Below, piece after piece: positions 23,901 through 35,560 of a stretch of 64,000 bases of DNA. A model generated the notes under the pieces. It ran no database searches and was not told where the DNA came from. It was given only the letters and a program-made list of their open reading frames with translations. Each line of letters begins with the position of its first letter. Position 1 is the stretch's first letter. The DNA is from Pempheris klunzingeri (lineage: Eukaryota; Chordata; Actinopteri; Acropomatiformes; Pempheridae): the NCBI RefSeq assembly GCF_042242105.1, contig NC_092019.1, positions 22,000,828-22,064,827 of the forward strand. The letters run 5' to 3'. A program made the translations under genes and the position numbers.

Positions 23901-26900
23901 AGCTGTAGCAGGAATATGAACTATTTTGTTATGTTAGTTCAGACTTCGGAATCCGTGTCAGCAGAGAGCAGAGCGATGAGTCAGTATTTCTGTGGAATCC
24001 AACTGTGACAAAATCATATCCTCGGATTATTTAGATTGTGTATGCCAAAGTAATGACCTCAAGGCTTCTGCCTGTTCTGCCTGCCGTAATACACAACAAT
24101 GACTCAACATATATAAAGGCATAGATTATTAACCTTATAATGTGTTTGCATTAATTTGCCAATTGTTATTGTTGCCAATTAATTTGTCATTGAAAACATA
24201 TTTTAGTATTATAGAGAAATCTATTTCAACCATTATCATGAAGCTCATGTCAAGATGACACATTCCTAACATTTCTAAAGTCAGGAGATGTAAAAAAAAA
24301 AAAAAATGTGTATCACATCCTATTCGATGTCCTGAGTTTTAAAGTGATATACCTATCTTATTCCTTCCACTCTGTATAAAATAGGCTGAATAAATGAGCC
24401 AAACTAAGGAAGTCAAAAAGAGTGAACTCAACAACAATCTGGAGGAAATGTGAATTAGACACAGTCAGCTGTTAAGTGGTTGCCACCAATTCTGGACACC
24501 TTTCCCCTCTAGTTGATTTATTTTCTCCCACAGTAGCCTGGGGCACAGATGGGAGCTAACTGTGACCAGAATAGATAGCAGGAAGTGATCAGTCACTCAC
24601 TGCGGTTGTAGTTGGCAGGTCTGGACGGGTCCAGGTTGGACAGCTCCCTCTCCATGTAGTAAATGGCACGAGTGGCGTTCCCGTCAGGGTTCACCTGAAT
24701 ACGATACCCACTGCGAGCTGGTGAAAAGACGAGAGGATGCCAGATTTCACTGCATACACTGAATCCATATGTTTTGAGCATAACTGAGTACCTGCACACT
24801 GTTGATTTAATATGTATCTGGCCCACTGAAATAACCTGTGGACTAGTAGCTCTTACATTTTATTGTTCATGCAAAAAAGGTTCAAAATCAAATCAGAGTA
24901 TCGGATCAGTTCAGGACATCTCTATTTTCACCCAACTACAGGTTTTCCTGAGCCAAATAGCAATAGGAAAGAAATGATGGATCTGCATACAGAACATAGA
25001 AAACTGTACAGTGGAACCATAATCACCTAATCACATTCATGTATGGTAGGATATTCCTATCACAGGGGAGGTTCAAGTACAATTCAAAAAAAGACCTGTA
25101 CAAACTCTATAAATGAGTCACAAAAGAAGCAATAAAACAAACACTCGTTCTGTTGAGGAAACAGGGAGGACGTCATGGATTAAGAAGGCACTAGGGGGCA
25201 CCAAGAGTCATGGAAAAATGTCAACTACTCATAACGAACTGAAAAGACGAAGTGGAAGAAAAGTGGAATATCACAGTGTCTCTTTTTTTCCAAGTGGTCA
25301 AGTGCCCAGAAACATGGAAAATCATAAATTAAAAAAAATCTTAAATGCTAATTAAAAATCTATGTGTCCAAGTGTGAACATCACTCTAAATTGACATGTT
25401 TTGCAGTGCAGACTACAAAGATTTAAAGAAGTTGCAGGGTTTGGATGCATGTGCTCGAGCTTCTTATTTTCTCTCCCATTTACTCACTGTGGTCGGCTCC
25501 ACTGTCTTGGTCATGCAGCAGAGGCACCTGGGAGCCCTGTCCAACTACACAGACAATAAAGCAAATTCAAACAAGGACTTGACAAAGCTCAGCACTAAAC
25601 AAATTAGCAGGGACATTACGCAATGTCACCACATACATTTTCAGTTTAGTTCAGGGTAGCTTTTTCTCCACCCACACCCACTCAACACATTCTGAGAAAT
25701 GCCACAGAGGTGTCAAAGCAGCTGCTCTTGAATCAGAAGCAAAAAAACATGTGGTTTTGATTGAAGTATCTCTCACCAGAGCTGGCACCATCATATTCAC
25801 GACTGTAACCATTCTGTGGCGGTGGAGCCACAGCTCCGTTGGGTAGAGGAAGCAGGGGCAAACCAGGATGGTTCATCAGCTGACCACTGTATGCTGGCTG
25901 AGCGTACATACTGGGAGCATAGAGCGTGGGAGCATATTGACTGGGCACACCTTTCTTCACTGCCTTTCCTGCTTCGTACACTGCAATATAATATAAGGGA
26001 CACAGTCGGTTAAAGTGGATAAAACATGATTGTTTGGAACAGTAGAGACACCCCATGTTGTGAGTTGGGGTGACAAAAAAAATTAATACACAGAAACGGT
26101 CTGAGGCCAATATTCACTTGCAACTTGCAACTTGCAACTTGGGTGTCAGTAGCCAACAAAGCTATTTGCATCCGGGTTGGAACAGCCAATGTTGTTATTT
26201 ACACCCAGGTGTATGTTGTACCTACCTACCTTTTATATTTATATTTGACTTATTATTTCAACCTAAACCATGATCTTTACCTAAACCAAAGCAACTACAA
26301 ACTGATAATTACAGAGGAAAATTGAAACGTTTTGAAAGAATTTTCTTTAGACAATTGGTCTCACACAGGACTCAAAGCCTGGATGTCTGGTTAAAAGTCC
26401 TGTATTTGATCCATTTCCATCCATCTCTGCCTGTGGAATTAATCAGTGTTTATACTACGCAACTTCAGGTATAGAAAGCTGAATAGCAGTTGCTAAACTC
26501 TGCCTATAGCTCCGTAGTTTAGCTATAGGCAGCAGAGGCACCTCAGTTCAGCACTAAAATTAGCACAACATACGACATAGGTTTCAGTTGAGTAGCTTTT
26601 TCTGGGAACAACCACTCAACACATTCTATTTCTTCAGCAAGACAAAGGCTGCTTCATGTAGTATATTTTTTCTTTTTGGTAAATATGGTGACTCAGACTG
26701 TGCTTTATCAACCTTGTGGTTGGCTCTACTGAAAGTGTTGTATGTTTTATAATAAATATAAAGCTTACTAAGAACTCCAGAGCTGCCATGAAATGTAGGT
26801 AATGTAGGTGTTTCTATCCATGTTTACCCACAAAACTGCATCAGTGAGCAATATAAATAGGTGCAGTGATTTAGGAACTCTATCTTTTGGTACTTTTTCA

Positions 26901-29900
26901 TACTATTAAGGAGCCAATTTTGTAGTTGTGAAAAGTGTTTTTGTCTTTTGTTAAATGTAATAAGACTGCCTCACTTAAAGCTTCCTTTGAGACTGATAGG
27001 CATTTAACAAGATTCGAGTTTGTGATTTGATTTTCAGCCATTTAAGACTTGACTACATAAAATTAAGACCAAGACTAGAAAAATTGCAATTTGAATCAGA
27101 AGCTGGTCCAAGATTCTAATCAATAAATCTGATCTGATCTGATGAGGCCAAAAGTTTTCTATACAGACACATTTCAGTCCATGAAAGTATTGGCTTCAAT
27201 TCCCAGCACTTAGTCACATGATGCAGTAAATGATAAGACTTTATACTACACGTACAATTTCACTGGCTTTCCATTTGAGACTTACATGCTCGTGGGCAGC
27301 AGCAGCGGTCAGGGCAGCAGGGGCAGCTGATGTAGCAGCAGCAGGTGTGTGGACAGCACTGGCACCAACAGATCCCAATCAGGAGCAGGAGCAATAGGAA
27401 GCCCAAAACCACCAAAACAACCAGGAGCCAGTCTGTGGGGGCAGCAGGGGGGCATTAGATGCATTTATATCAACAATTTACAATATCATATAGATTCTTC
27501 AACAGGTAACATAAGTTCAGAAAATATTAAGGCAGCTTCATATCAATACAATTTACACATCAAACCATAGAACTGAACTCGAGAAAGCGATGTGTAATTG
27601 CATTACTGGTATTTTCACACAGCAGAAAGCCAAGAGCAGCAGAGGAAGCACTGACAGTTTGTGGCTTGACAGAAAACACAGTCTAGTCATGGGCTCTGCT
27701 GCCTTTTTCCCTATTAACAAAAACAATATCTCAGATTTCAGTTTTGTTACTGATCAACAAAGCGTGATAGCTACAGATGTGATTTGGGTATTTTTTAAGG
27801 TTTTGTAGAACCGGTAAAACCAGTTGGTCCTTATACCATATATCTATTTCACTCTGCATGTCAGCTCAGGCAACTTAGCAAAGAAACAAAAACAGTTTTC
27901 AGTTGAGTAGCTTTTTCTGGGAACAACCACTCAACACATTCTATTTCTTCAGCAAGACAAAGGCTGCTTCATGTAGTATATTTTTCCTTCTTGGTAAATA
28001 TGGTGACTCAGACTGTGCTTTATCAACCTTGTGGTTGGCTCAACTGAAAGTGTTGTATGTTTTATAATAAATATAAAGCTTACTAAGAACTCCAGAGCTG
28101 CCATGAAATGTAGGTAATGTAGGTGTTTCTTTTTATTTTGTTTTTATTGAAGGATGAGACATTAACAGATCTTATCTGCCATACATTGTTAGAACAGACA
28201 AATCTTTCGTCTCCGTCCTTTTTTTTTTTTTTTTTTTAACATTACATTACATTACATTTTTAACAATAATATTGAAACTCCCAGAGATGGAACACTGTAG
28301 CACTGCATCAGGTCTAAGGCTGGTCACATTTTGGATAAACATTTATGAATAGCATATTCTATGCAATGTCAGGCATATACTGTTCTGCATATTTTTCCCA
28401 TTTTTTCCAGTGTAAGAAAAAAGTGTCCATTTTTAAGTTTGTTGCAAAAGTAATGTTTTCCATTTTGTAAATGTCAGTCATTATTTGGGTCCAGTCCCGG
28501 ATGGTTGGGTCTCTCTGTACCATCCACTTCTTTGTAATGGCCTTTTTCCCAGCTGCCAAAACTATATTCCAAAGGTATCCATAATGTAGGTGTTTCTATC
28601 CATGTTTACCCACAAAACTACATCAGTGTGCAATATAAATAGGTACAGTGATTTAGGAACTCTATCTTTTGGTACTTTTTCATACTATTAAGGAGCCAAT
28701 TTTGTAGTTGTGAAAAGTGTTTTTGTCTTTTGTTAAATGTAATAAGACTGCCTCACTTAAAGCTTCCTTTGAGACTGATAGCTACAGACATATTAGCTAC
28801 AGATGTGATTTGGGTATTTTTTAAGGTTTTGTAGAACCGGTAAAACCGGTTGGTCCTTATACCATACATTTATTTCACTCTGCATGTCAGCTCAGGCAGC
28901 AGATGCCACTTAGCAAAGAAACAAAAACAGAAAAGAGGGGAGATAATGTTCGTTCAAATGAGTCAACTGAAATGGAGACTGGATTAGCGGAGCTCAGTGT
29001 AAAAACACTATTTGGTGGTGTACACTGATAAGAAAACTGAATGCCCTTTTGTTGCAACCAGGGAGCTGCAGAAAGTCACACATGGGAGCTGAGCCATATC
29101 ACAGAAAGAGAAATTGAGGTAGATAAGGAGGGAGTGGAAGGTAGAGAAAGTTAAGGATATACATGAAGTAGAGTAGTTGGGTTTGGATTTTCACTCACAA
29201 CAGGATGTATGCAGGGTCCTGCTCGTAAGATGAGTCACAGTTTCTACCTAGTTGAAGTTCAGAATTGCAGACAGAGTACGATCGTGGCCAGAAAATCTAT
29301 TGTATATCTGACGTCTATTTAAAAAACACACAGCCTGGCTGACATCAAGCAACGCAGCCGGGGTGTTGTGTTAGAAGTTTTATCTGATCTCCTTTACACC
29401 TTAACCTCATCCTCCCTCAGACCCCAGTACAGTACAGTGGGACTTAAACATGACTGAGCTATATCAAGGGGTTTGTACTACCTTCCATAACCAGTAAGTC
29501 AATGCCAGGCAGGAGGTCAGTAGTATTTGACTTTCTCTCTGTGAAAGAAAGATAAAGTCACAATTACTTTAAAGTGGTTTCGACCTAATTTTACTCCCTA
29601 CAGCTAAAGACTTAATCAGAACCAGACTGGCGGCAAGTGTGCTCTCTGTTGACCACACACACACTCATTTGGAACATTTCTTCTTATTAAAAACCTTATG
29701 TATTATCAGATGTGTGAGAATGGGAGGAGGGCAGAGAAGGAAATGGAAGCATATGGAGGATAGAAAAAGAAGCTAATTGTCTGTTTGTATGTGAATCAGA
29801 ATGTGACCACAACAACGCCTATGTAGGTGACTTACCGAGTACAATCAACTCTGTGTAGTCTTCACCATTTCCTGAAAGATCCTGGGAGGAGATCACAGAG

Positions 29901-32900
29901 CACATGTAGACGCCGCTGTCGCCCCATGCCGTCTGTGCAATATTCAGGTCTGCGTCTGTGAGAAATGACAGATCCACTGGTTTGATTTTTGTTTAAAACA
30001 GTATTGCAGTATTATTTATTATGACTGCAATCTTAGGATACTGAAATCTGATATGATCCGTGTTGGGTTGCAATATTTTGACATTTCAAACATTGACAAA
30101 ATATTACTGAGCATATATTTCGGCCCATATTCTTCTACACTGGGGCCTCCTTGCCCTCCTGCTCCACTGTACCCTCACTATATCTTCACAACCATAACAT
30201 TAGAGTATCAGTGTTGAAATACTTACTTTTTAATGCCACTGTTTTTTTTAGCTTATATGCAACTTTTAAATAAACAGGTGAAACGTATCCTGCCACAGTC
30301 TGTTGTCATAATGTATCTGTTCAGCTTTCTCATATAGATCGGACTGATGATTGACACTTTTGTACAGTACAGCACCTCTTTTTCCCAAATATTGGTGGAG
30401 TTGGACAATTATTTACCCGGAAATGTTTCCCCCCCCCCCACATTATTTAGTCAATATCGCTCCTTGCGTTTATATTTTGTGTCTGCATCTCAACTTGAAG
30501 CTGACGGGTGCAGTGACATAAAGAAAACATACTCTGAAATACTGGAGATTAGTGGCTAAAAGGAAGCGCCAGATAGAAAGGGTTAAAGTTATGGACAAAG
30601 TAAATCCACAGACAGAAACTGGAGTGTCCCCTGTAGGTTAGTTGCTAAATGCCATCCACACTGCACTGACGCTACGGTGGTCACCAGGGGACAAAGTTTG
30701 TGGACATGATTAGCTAAAACCAGTAGAACATAATCGGACAAAAGAGGCCTTCAAATTGTGCTTTGAGTAAATTTTAGGCCACACTGACAGCATTCAATAA
30801 ATAAATATTAAAGACCATCACAAACACTATTTAAGACCATTTAATACTTTCTATTAATAAAAGTTCATTTAAGACATTTTAAGACTTTTTAAAGATGCAC
30901 GACCACCCTGTGTGAAGCAGTGGTGTGTGTGTGTGTGTATACTTGTGTTTTGTGAGGAACACACATCCTCCAGAGAGACAGGTTGTGCAGGCTGACCTTA
31001 CAGTCTCTCCAACATGTCAAACTTTTCAGACATGCCTATCAGAAGTTATCATGATACTTTTAGTCTGTTGCTCACTTTCCCCGGCTACTCTGGCCTGCTG
31101 CGATGTAACAGAGCGGAGTTCCCTAGGATTTTCCACACAGTACTTAAGTGACATACTCTGAAATAGGAATTGCCATAAAAATGACAACTGCATTGTGTTG
31201 TTTCACGAGCATAATAACAGTATGAATTGTACTGGACAGCTGCACTAGATTCATTCATCAGCAGATTCTTCCACAGCAGTATGTCAGTGCAACAGTCTGA
31301 TTCATGTAAGACCCATCATGACCATCCTAACATCAGTCCTTCTTGCTCCACTTGGTCAAAATCATCTTAATTCTGTTTTAAAACATTCACTCTAAAGTTT
31401 TGGTCCAAAATCTGTGTATAATATGTGTTCAAATAGAAATTCACATTTTACTCCATCACACAATAATTTGAGTGATGGAGGAAAACATGAAAAATGGCTT
31501 AAATTAATTGTCTCTTGATCAACTAATTGCTGCAGCTCTTTCATCATTTTTTTTTTTGCTCACAATGGCATACTCTCTATATTTTTGGTTTTATTTAATT
31601 TTCTCTGTCAAGTCAAAAAATGATACCCTGTCTTTACCATACATCTGAATGGGACTTTAAGGCGGAAGTTTTGATCAACTCACTGTTTATGATGCTGATC
31701 TTGCGACCCTGGTAATCCGAGCCGAGGGTCACCGCATTGCCCATCTTGGAGGCCACTATGCGCACCGTCCTCTGGCTGTCGGCGCACTCGATGTTGGGGT
31801 CGTAGTTGGGGTTGTTTTGGGACAGCACGTTCTCTGCACTGCTGGGATTCAGTGCGGCCTGGATGGGGTCCCGGCAATATGATTTATACTTCCAGGTGAT
31901 AACGGGAGGCTGAGTGGCGGTTGTCTGGTAGTTACAGGTGAGGGTGACGGGCTGGAAGAGGATGACGATGTACCTCTTTGTGGGGCACTGGACTGAGATA
32001 GCCATGGTGGACTCTGGAAAGAAATTAAAAATATTGTTACTCACATTTTTGTAACATTGGGTAATGGTTTCTAAATAGTTCACTAAAGCCTTAGGGCGTG
32101 ATATATGGCAAACTATTTCCTCACAGCTAGTATCACCGAGAGTGGGTGTGATGAGTCACCTCAGACAGCCTGACCATTAATGACAGGCTTTCATCCGAAA
32201 ACAGAGGAATACTCTACAGCAGGCTTTTGATGGTTTGTTTTTTCTAAACGGCAAGATTATTTCCAGATGCTGGGGGCATTGCCGTGACTTTCCTCTCACC
32301 CTGCAACTTTGGGTCTCTCTCTTGATTTAAGAGTTTGGTCTAGACCTGCTCTTTATGGAATGAATTGGCACTATATAAATAAAGATTGACTGATTGATTG
32401 AATGAAATGTAACAGCAATAATTCCTTGCATTGCCTCGCACCGCTTGGTGTTCGGGCCCTAAAAAAAGAAGTGAGATTTCTAGATTGTATATTCAGCACT
32501 GACCTTTCCTTCAATATCAACAAAGACCCATCACACTTTTTCAATAAGAAAAATAAATGACTTGAATACGGAACAACATTGAACTAATCAAACAAAAATC
32601 AATGTAAAAACATACATATGATATTTCATAACTATGCAAATTGCATAGTTGGTGTACAGGTTGTGTTCACAAACATTATGGAGCTCGGCATTATTTTCTG
32701 CCATAAATTAGAGGACACCAACCAGAGGAAACTACTCACTGTTTCTAACAGGTTATTACATGCCTCAGATGTCCGCAGCTCCACCTCGCTAAATTACGAG
32801 AGACATGCTCACTGTGAGGCCTTAACTTGGTGCCATTTTGGAGCATTTGGCTTGTTGTTGGCTTGGCTGGAAGGTGTCTCTATAAAATATTTATAATATT

Positions 32901-33322
32901 TAATAGAGAATCTGACTGTTTTCTTCTCTACAGTTCAACAAACTACATAATGATAACCAATTTTATTGTAAAAGAGCCTTCTAGGTACAGGAAAACAACT
33001 AGCAGCACCACTAAGCGCTAACCATCCTTTCGTGTAACAGGTTGTTAATTCGATTCGTATTCGAAGTTTTGTTCGATAAACTGCTTTTCGATAATACAGT
33101 AGTGACACTATATAATCCCTTAAATGAAAATAAGGAGTCCCAAAACAGTCACTACACAAAGAAACACCAGCAAAATGTGTCAGAATAGAGAAACACTCGG
33201 ACAGCCACAGAAACCATCGGACTGTTCACGGAAGAGGCCCACCCTGTTTGGCAAAAAAAAAAAAAAAAACAGGCCAGCTTACCTGTTGCCATTAAAGCGG
33301 CGATGATTAACGTCCAAAACAT
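20985..33322 (-). CDS. lsr: Lipolysis-stimulated lipoprotein receptor / angulin-1, complete
   Basis: Type I membrane protein of tricellular junctions that recruits tricellulin and, in mammals, binds lipoproteins. Eleven coding exons: 33322-33283, 32013-31684, 29955-29836, 29538-29482, 27432-27286, 25980-25777, 25544-25488, 24717-24601, 23418-23124, 22501-22033 and 21020-20985. Codon phase is continuous throughout, giving 623 aa (human about 649). Order: signal peptide [14 protein letters not shown]-set domain with [39 protein letters not shown] and [11 protein letters not shown]; stalk; membrane helix near residues 184-204 ([12 protein letters not shown]); a Cys cluster [17 protein letters not shown]-rich segment; RSGYRIQ and [24 protein letters not shown]; two angulin-type motifs [10 protein letters not shown] and [11 protein letters not shown]; Pro-rich [15 protein letters not shown]; and C-terminal SRESLVV, a likely PDZ ligand identical to the mammalian end. 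No frame break was seen. Confidence 0.96.
23688..23712. repeat. 25-bp perfect palindrome containing CCCTAA/TTAGGG
   Basis: Arms of 12 bases (GAAAACCCTAAG and its complement) around a single central C, in the lsr intron between exons 8 and 9. Each arm holds one telomere-like hexamer. It is too short to be a telomeric array. Confidence 0.9.
26116..26140. repeat. 7-bp tandem repeat (CTTGCAA)
   Basis: ACTTGCAACTTGCAACTTGC and on: three to four units of a heptamer, in the lsr intron between exons 5 and 6. Confidence 0.85.
26588..26999. repeat. Intronic duplicated block Y, copy 1
   Basis: Begins AGTTGAGTAGCTTTTTCTGG and ends CTTTGAGACTGATAG. It is repeated in the same orientation at 27901-28782, where a LINE fragment splits it. 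It lies in the lsr intron on the far side of the transmembrane exon from the second copy. Confidence 0.9.
27771..27895. repeat. Intronic duplicated block X, copy 1
   Basis: GCTACAGATGTGATTTGGGT through AAGAAACAAAAACAG. It recurs nearly unchanged at 28796-28930 with a small internal insertion (GCAGATGC). It lies immediately before block Y copy 2. Confidence 0.9.
27901..28782. repeat. Intronic duplicated block Y, copy 2, split by LINE
   Basis: Same sequence as 26588-26999, interrupted at 28131-28581 by an L1-type fragment. After the block, sequence passes directly into block X copy 2, with no counterpart of the transmembrane exon that separates Y copy 1 from X copy 1. Confidence 0.9.
28131..28581 (-). 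mobile_element. 5'-truncated L1/Tx1-type LINE insertion
   Basis: A 451-bp insert in block Y copy 2, flanked by the 16-bp direct repeat TAATGTAGGTGTTTCT (28115-28130 and 28582-28597), a clear target-site duplication. On the minus strand it ends in an A-rich tail, and an ORF at 28559-28359 reads [26 protein letters not shown] and [11 protein letters not shown]. This is the pattern of the extreme C-terminus of fish L1/Tx1 ORF2 proteins (AKKxITRKW...W...I..ME...F...W..W). An internal T-run lies at about 28219-28238. A dead, 5'-truncated copy. Confidence 0.85.
28796..28930. repeat. Intronic duplicated block X, copy 2
   Basis: Copy of 27771-27895, joined to the end of block Y copy 2 at a TGATAG microhomology plus a short CTACAGA repeat. 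Confidence 0.9.
32300..32405 (+). mobile_element. SINE/LINE 3'-end fragment
   Basis: GTCTAGACCTGCTC, then AATTGGCACTATATAAATAA and a degenerate GATTGATTGAATG tail. This is the widespread fish 3' end of the ATTGGCGCTATATAAATAAA type followed by a short tandem tail. It lies in lsr intron 1. Confidence 0.65.
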
Positions 33323-33560
33323 TTTGAATCCTCTTTCCTCTGGGTTTGGGTCGACTTACGTAGATTTTATCTCGTCAAATGCGCTAACAATCCCTCAGGT
33401 TGTGCACAATATTGAGCGCAACTTTATTTTCCCTCAGCCAGGTAGTCCCAGCTCCATTTTGTCTCTTCGTGTGTTGAAGGCGAGGGGTGTACCTGAACGC
33501 CCCACGTCAGCCGCGCGGCCAACAGGTGAGAGTCAAAGACAGGTTGTGTGTGGGGGGGGG
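33323..33560 (-). promoter_or_regulatory. lsr: Likely lsr 5' UTR / promoter region
   Basis: Sequence just upstream of the lsr ATG becomes GC-richer with CpG dinucleotides (CACGTCAGCCGCGCGGCC near 33503-33520). No TATA box is evident. Position only; the start site is not determinable by eye. Confidence 0.35.
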
Positions 33561-33821
33561 GTGTACATTGTTTTTAGTTGCTTTTATGGTCGGCGGTGGA
33601 TTTATTCGACCGCGATAAATTGTGTTGAGAACGGGACAGCATTATTGGATAATAAACCTGTCGTTCCTTTCTAAACATAGTTTTCGTTAAGGTAGAAATT
33701 TTACCAAAATAATATTTGACCGACCCGCCAGTTGGTACGATCCAGACTGATAACACTGTCAAAGCGCAGTTTGTTAAAGTTCAACCCGTTTGTGGGGGCG
33801 CGCGTGGGAGTGATTGAGAAA

Positions 33822-33842
33822 TGTGTGTGTGTGTGTGTGTGC

Positions 33843-33890
<48 letters not shown>
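33822..33890. repeat. (GT)n microsatellite
   Basis: About 34 GT units with two GC interruptions, about 0.5 kb upstream of the lsr start codon. Potential Z-DNA former and likely length-polymorphic. Confidence 0.95.
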
Positions 33891-33893
<3 letters not shown>

Positions 33894-34603
33894 GGCCATC
33901 TCTGATAACATATTATTTACTTCAGCACTGTAATTATGCACTATTTTGAGGTACTTGTTCTAAATATTGTACTTTTTCTCCAATACACAATTAATTTCTC
34001 CAATACTGGAAGTTACTTTGAAGTTTATTTTATAAAATTAAGCCCCCACCTTTATTAGCTGCAACATCAAAGTGATGTACACACGAATGCATCAAATTAT
34101 AAATGCATGACAATGCAAAAGAATTATAATCCACTGATGTGATGTTCTGAAATGAGTCATTCTGCATGATGAGTACTTTTGAATAGATTTGGTGCTTGTG
34201 TATTTCTACACTGCGGCTGATCTGAGATCTGAGAACTGTTCATTCACTCTGGCCTGCTCCAGTGTTTCACTCATAAATAATGACAGAGACATGTGCTGTT
34301 TAAATCTGTTTTTTTTATTAAGACAGCAGATATTATTAATTTTTTAAACATCATTTCAAACATCACTATCAGCTAACATGTAGCGTTGATTAGTCATATA
34401 AGCAATTAGTTAATCGATTAAGAAATCTGCTGATTGAGTGAATGTTTCAGTCATTTTGGAGGAAAAAAAGGTCAAAGGTTTCCTACATTTCCAGCTTATC
34501 AGTTGTAAAGAATTAAAACCCTACGCAGGTCTTTTCTATTTAGCGCCTGCATGGCAGCTACAGCTGAAAATAAAATGACTTGGTGAAAGGATGGCCTCAG
34601 CAC

Positions 34604-35498
34604 TCAGGTCTGGCAGCACTAAAAAGACAGAATAAAAACAGATTTGAATAATGAAATGTGACATGCCGTATGCAAAACAAGCATCATTTCCATTTATTTT
34701 GGAATTAAAGAAGACCTAAAATAGAATTATGTCCATGACTCATGCTGACTTACATTGCAGAGCAGCAGCACTACCACCACAATCAGCATAAGGACTGCAG
34801 AAAGAAAACACGTGGTTTAAGTTGGAAAAAAAGAAAAAACATCTGACGTTCTTTAAAGTCAGGCACTTCATCAGTGTCAGTATTAGTGTAACATACAGGG
34901 CTTGTGTTAAATACATACCAGTGTTAGGACTCAGTGGAGCACATGCAGTGCCACAGGTCTGCTGCTGTGCACCTAAACCACTCACACAAGCTGTTTAAGG
35001 GAGACAAAAGGTTGCAGTTATAAATATTTTCGGAGCATCAAAACAGCCATCAAATAAATCCTCCCTTCGTGAACTTCATGATGATCACTTTTTTTTTCAG
35101 TTTGAACTGTTTTAGAGACGTGTTGCTTTAACCTAATGATGTAGTTTATAGTGTTGTATTGTATTCCATTGTACACAGAGGTGCTCCAGTTCCATCGTTC
35201 ATATCAGTAGGATGGACAGGACATTAGAGACACATTTCTGTATAATGCAATTTAGTACAACAGCACCACACAAACTACATCCTCCAAAACGTCCACATAG
35301 TTGTATCAGCACCTCTCAATATTATAGCTTTCACGAGGGGAGGATTTAATGCAGGACTGTTCTGCTAGACTGCATCAGTTCTGCCACCTTAAACAAAGGC
35401 TGCCTCCTAAAAAGAAGAAAAATCCCCTTTAACAGGAAGAAACCTCAAACAGACCCAGACTCAGATGTGGGCGGCTTGAGTGGGGTTTGTGTTGGGTG

Positions 35499-35560
<62 letters not shown>

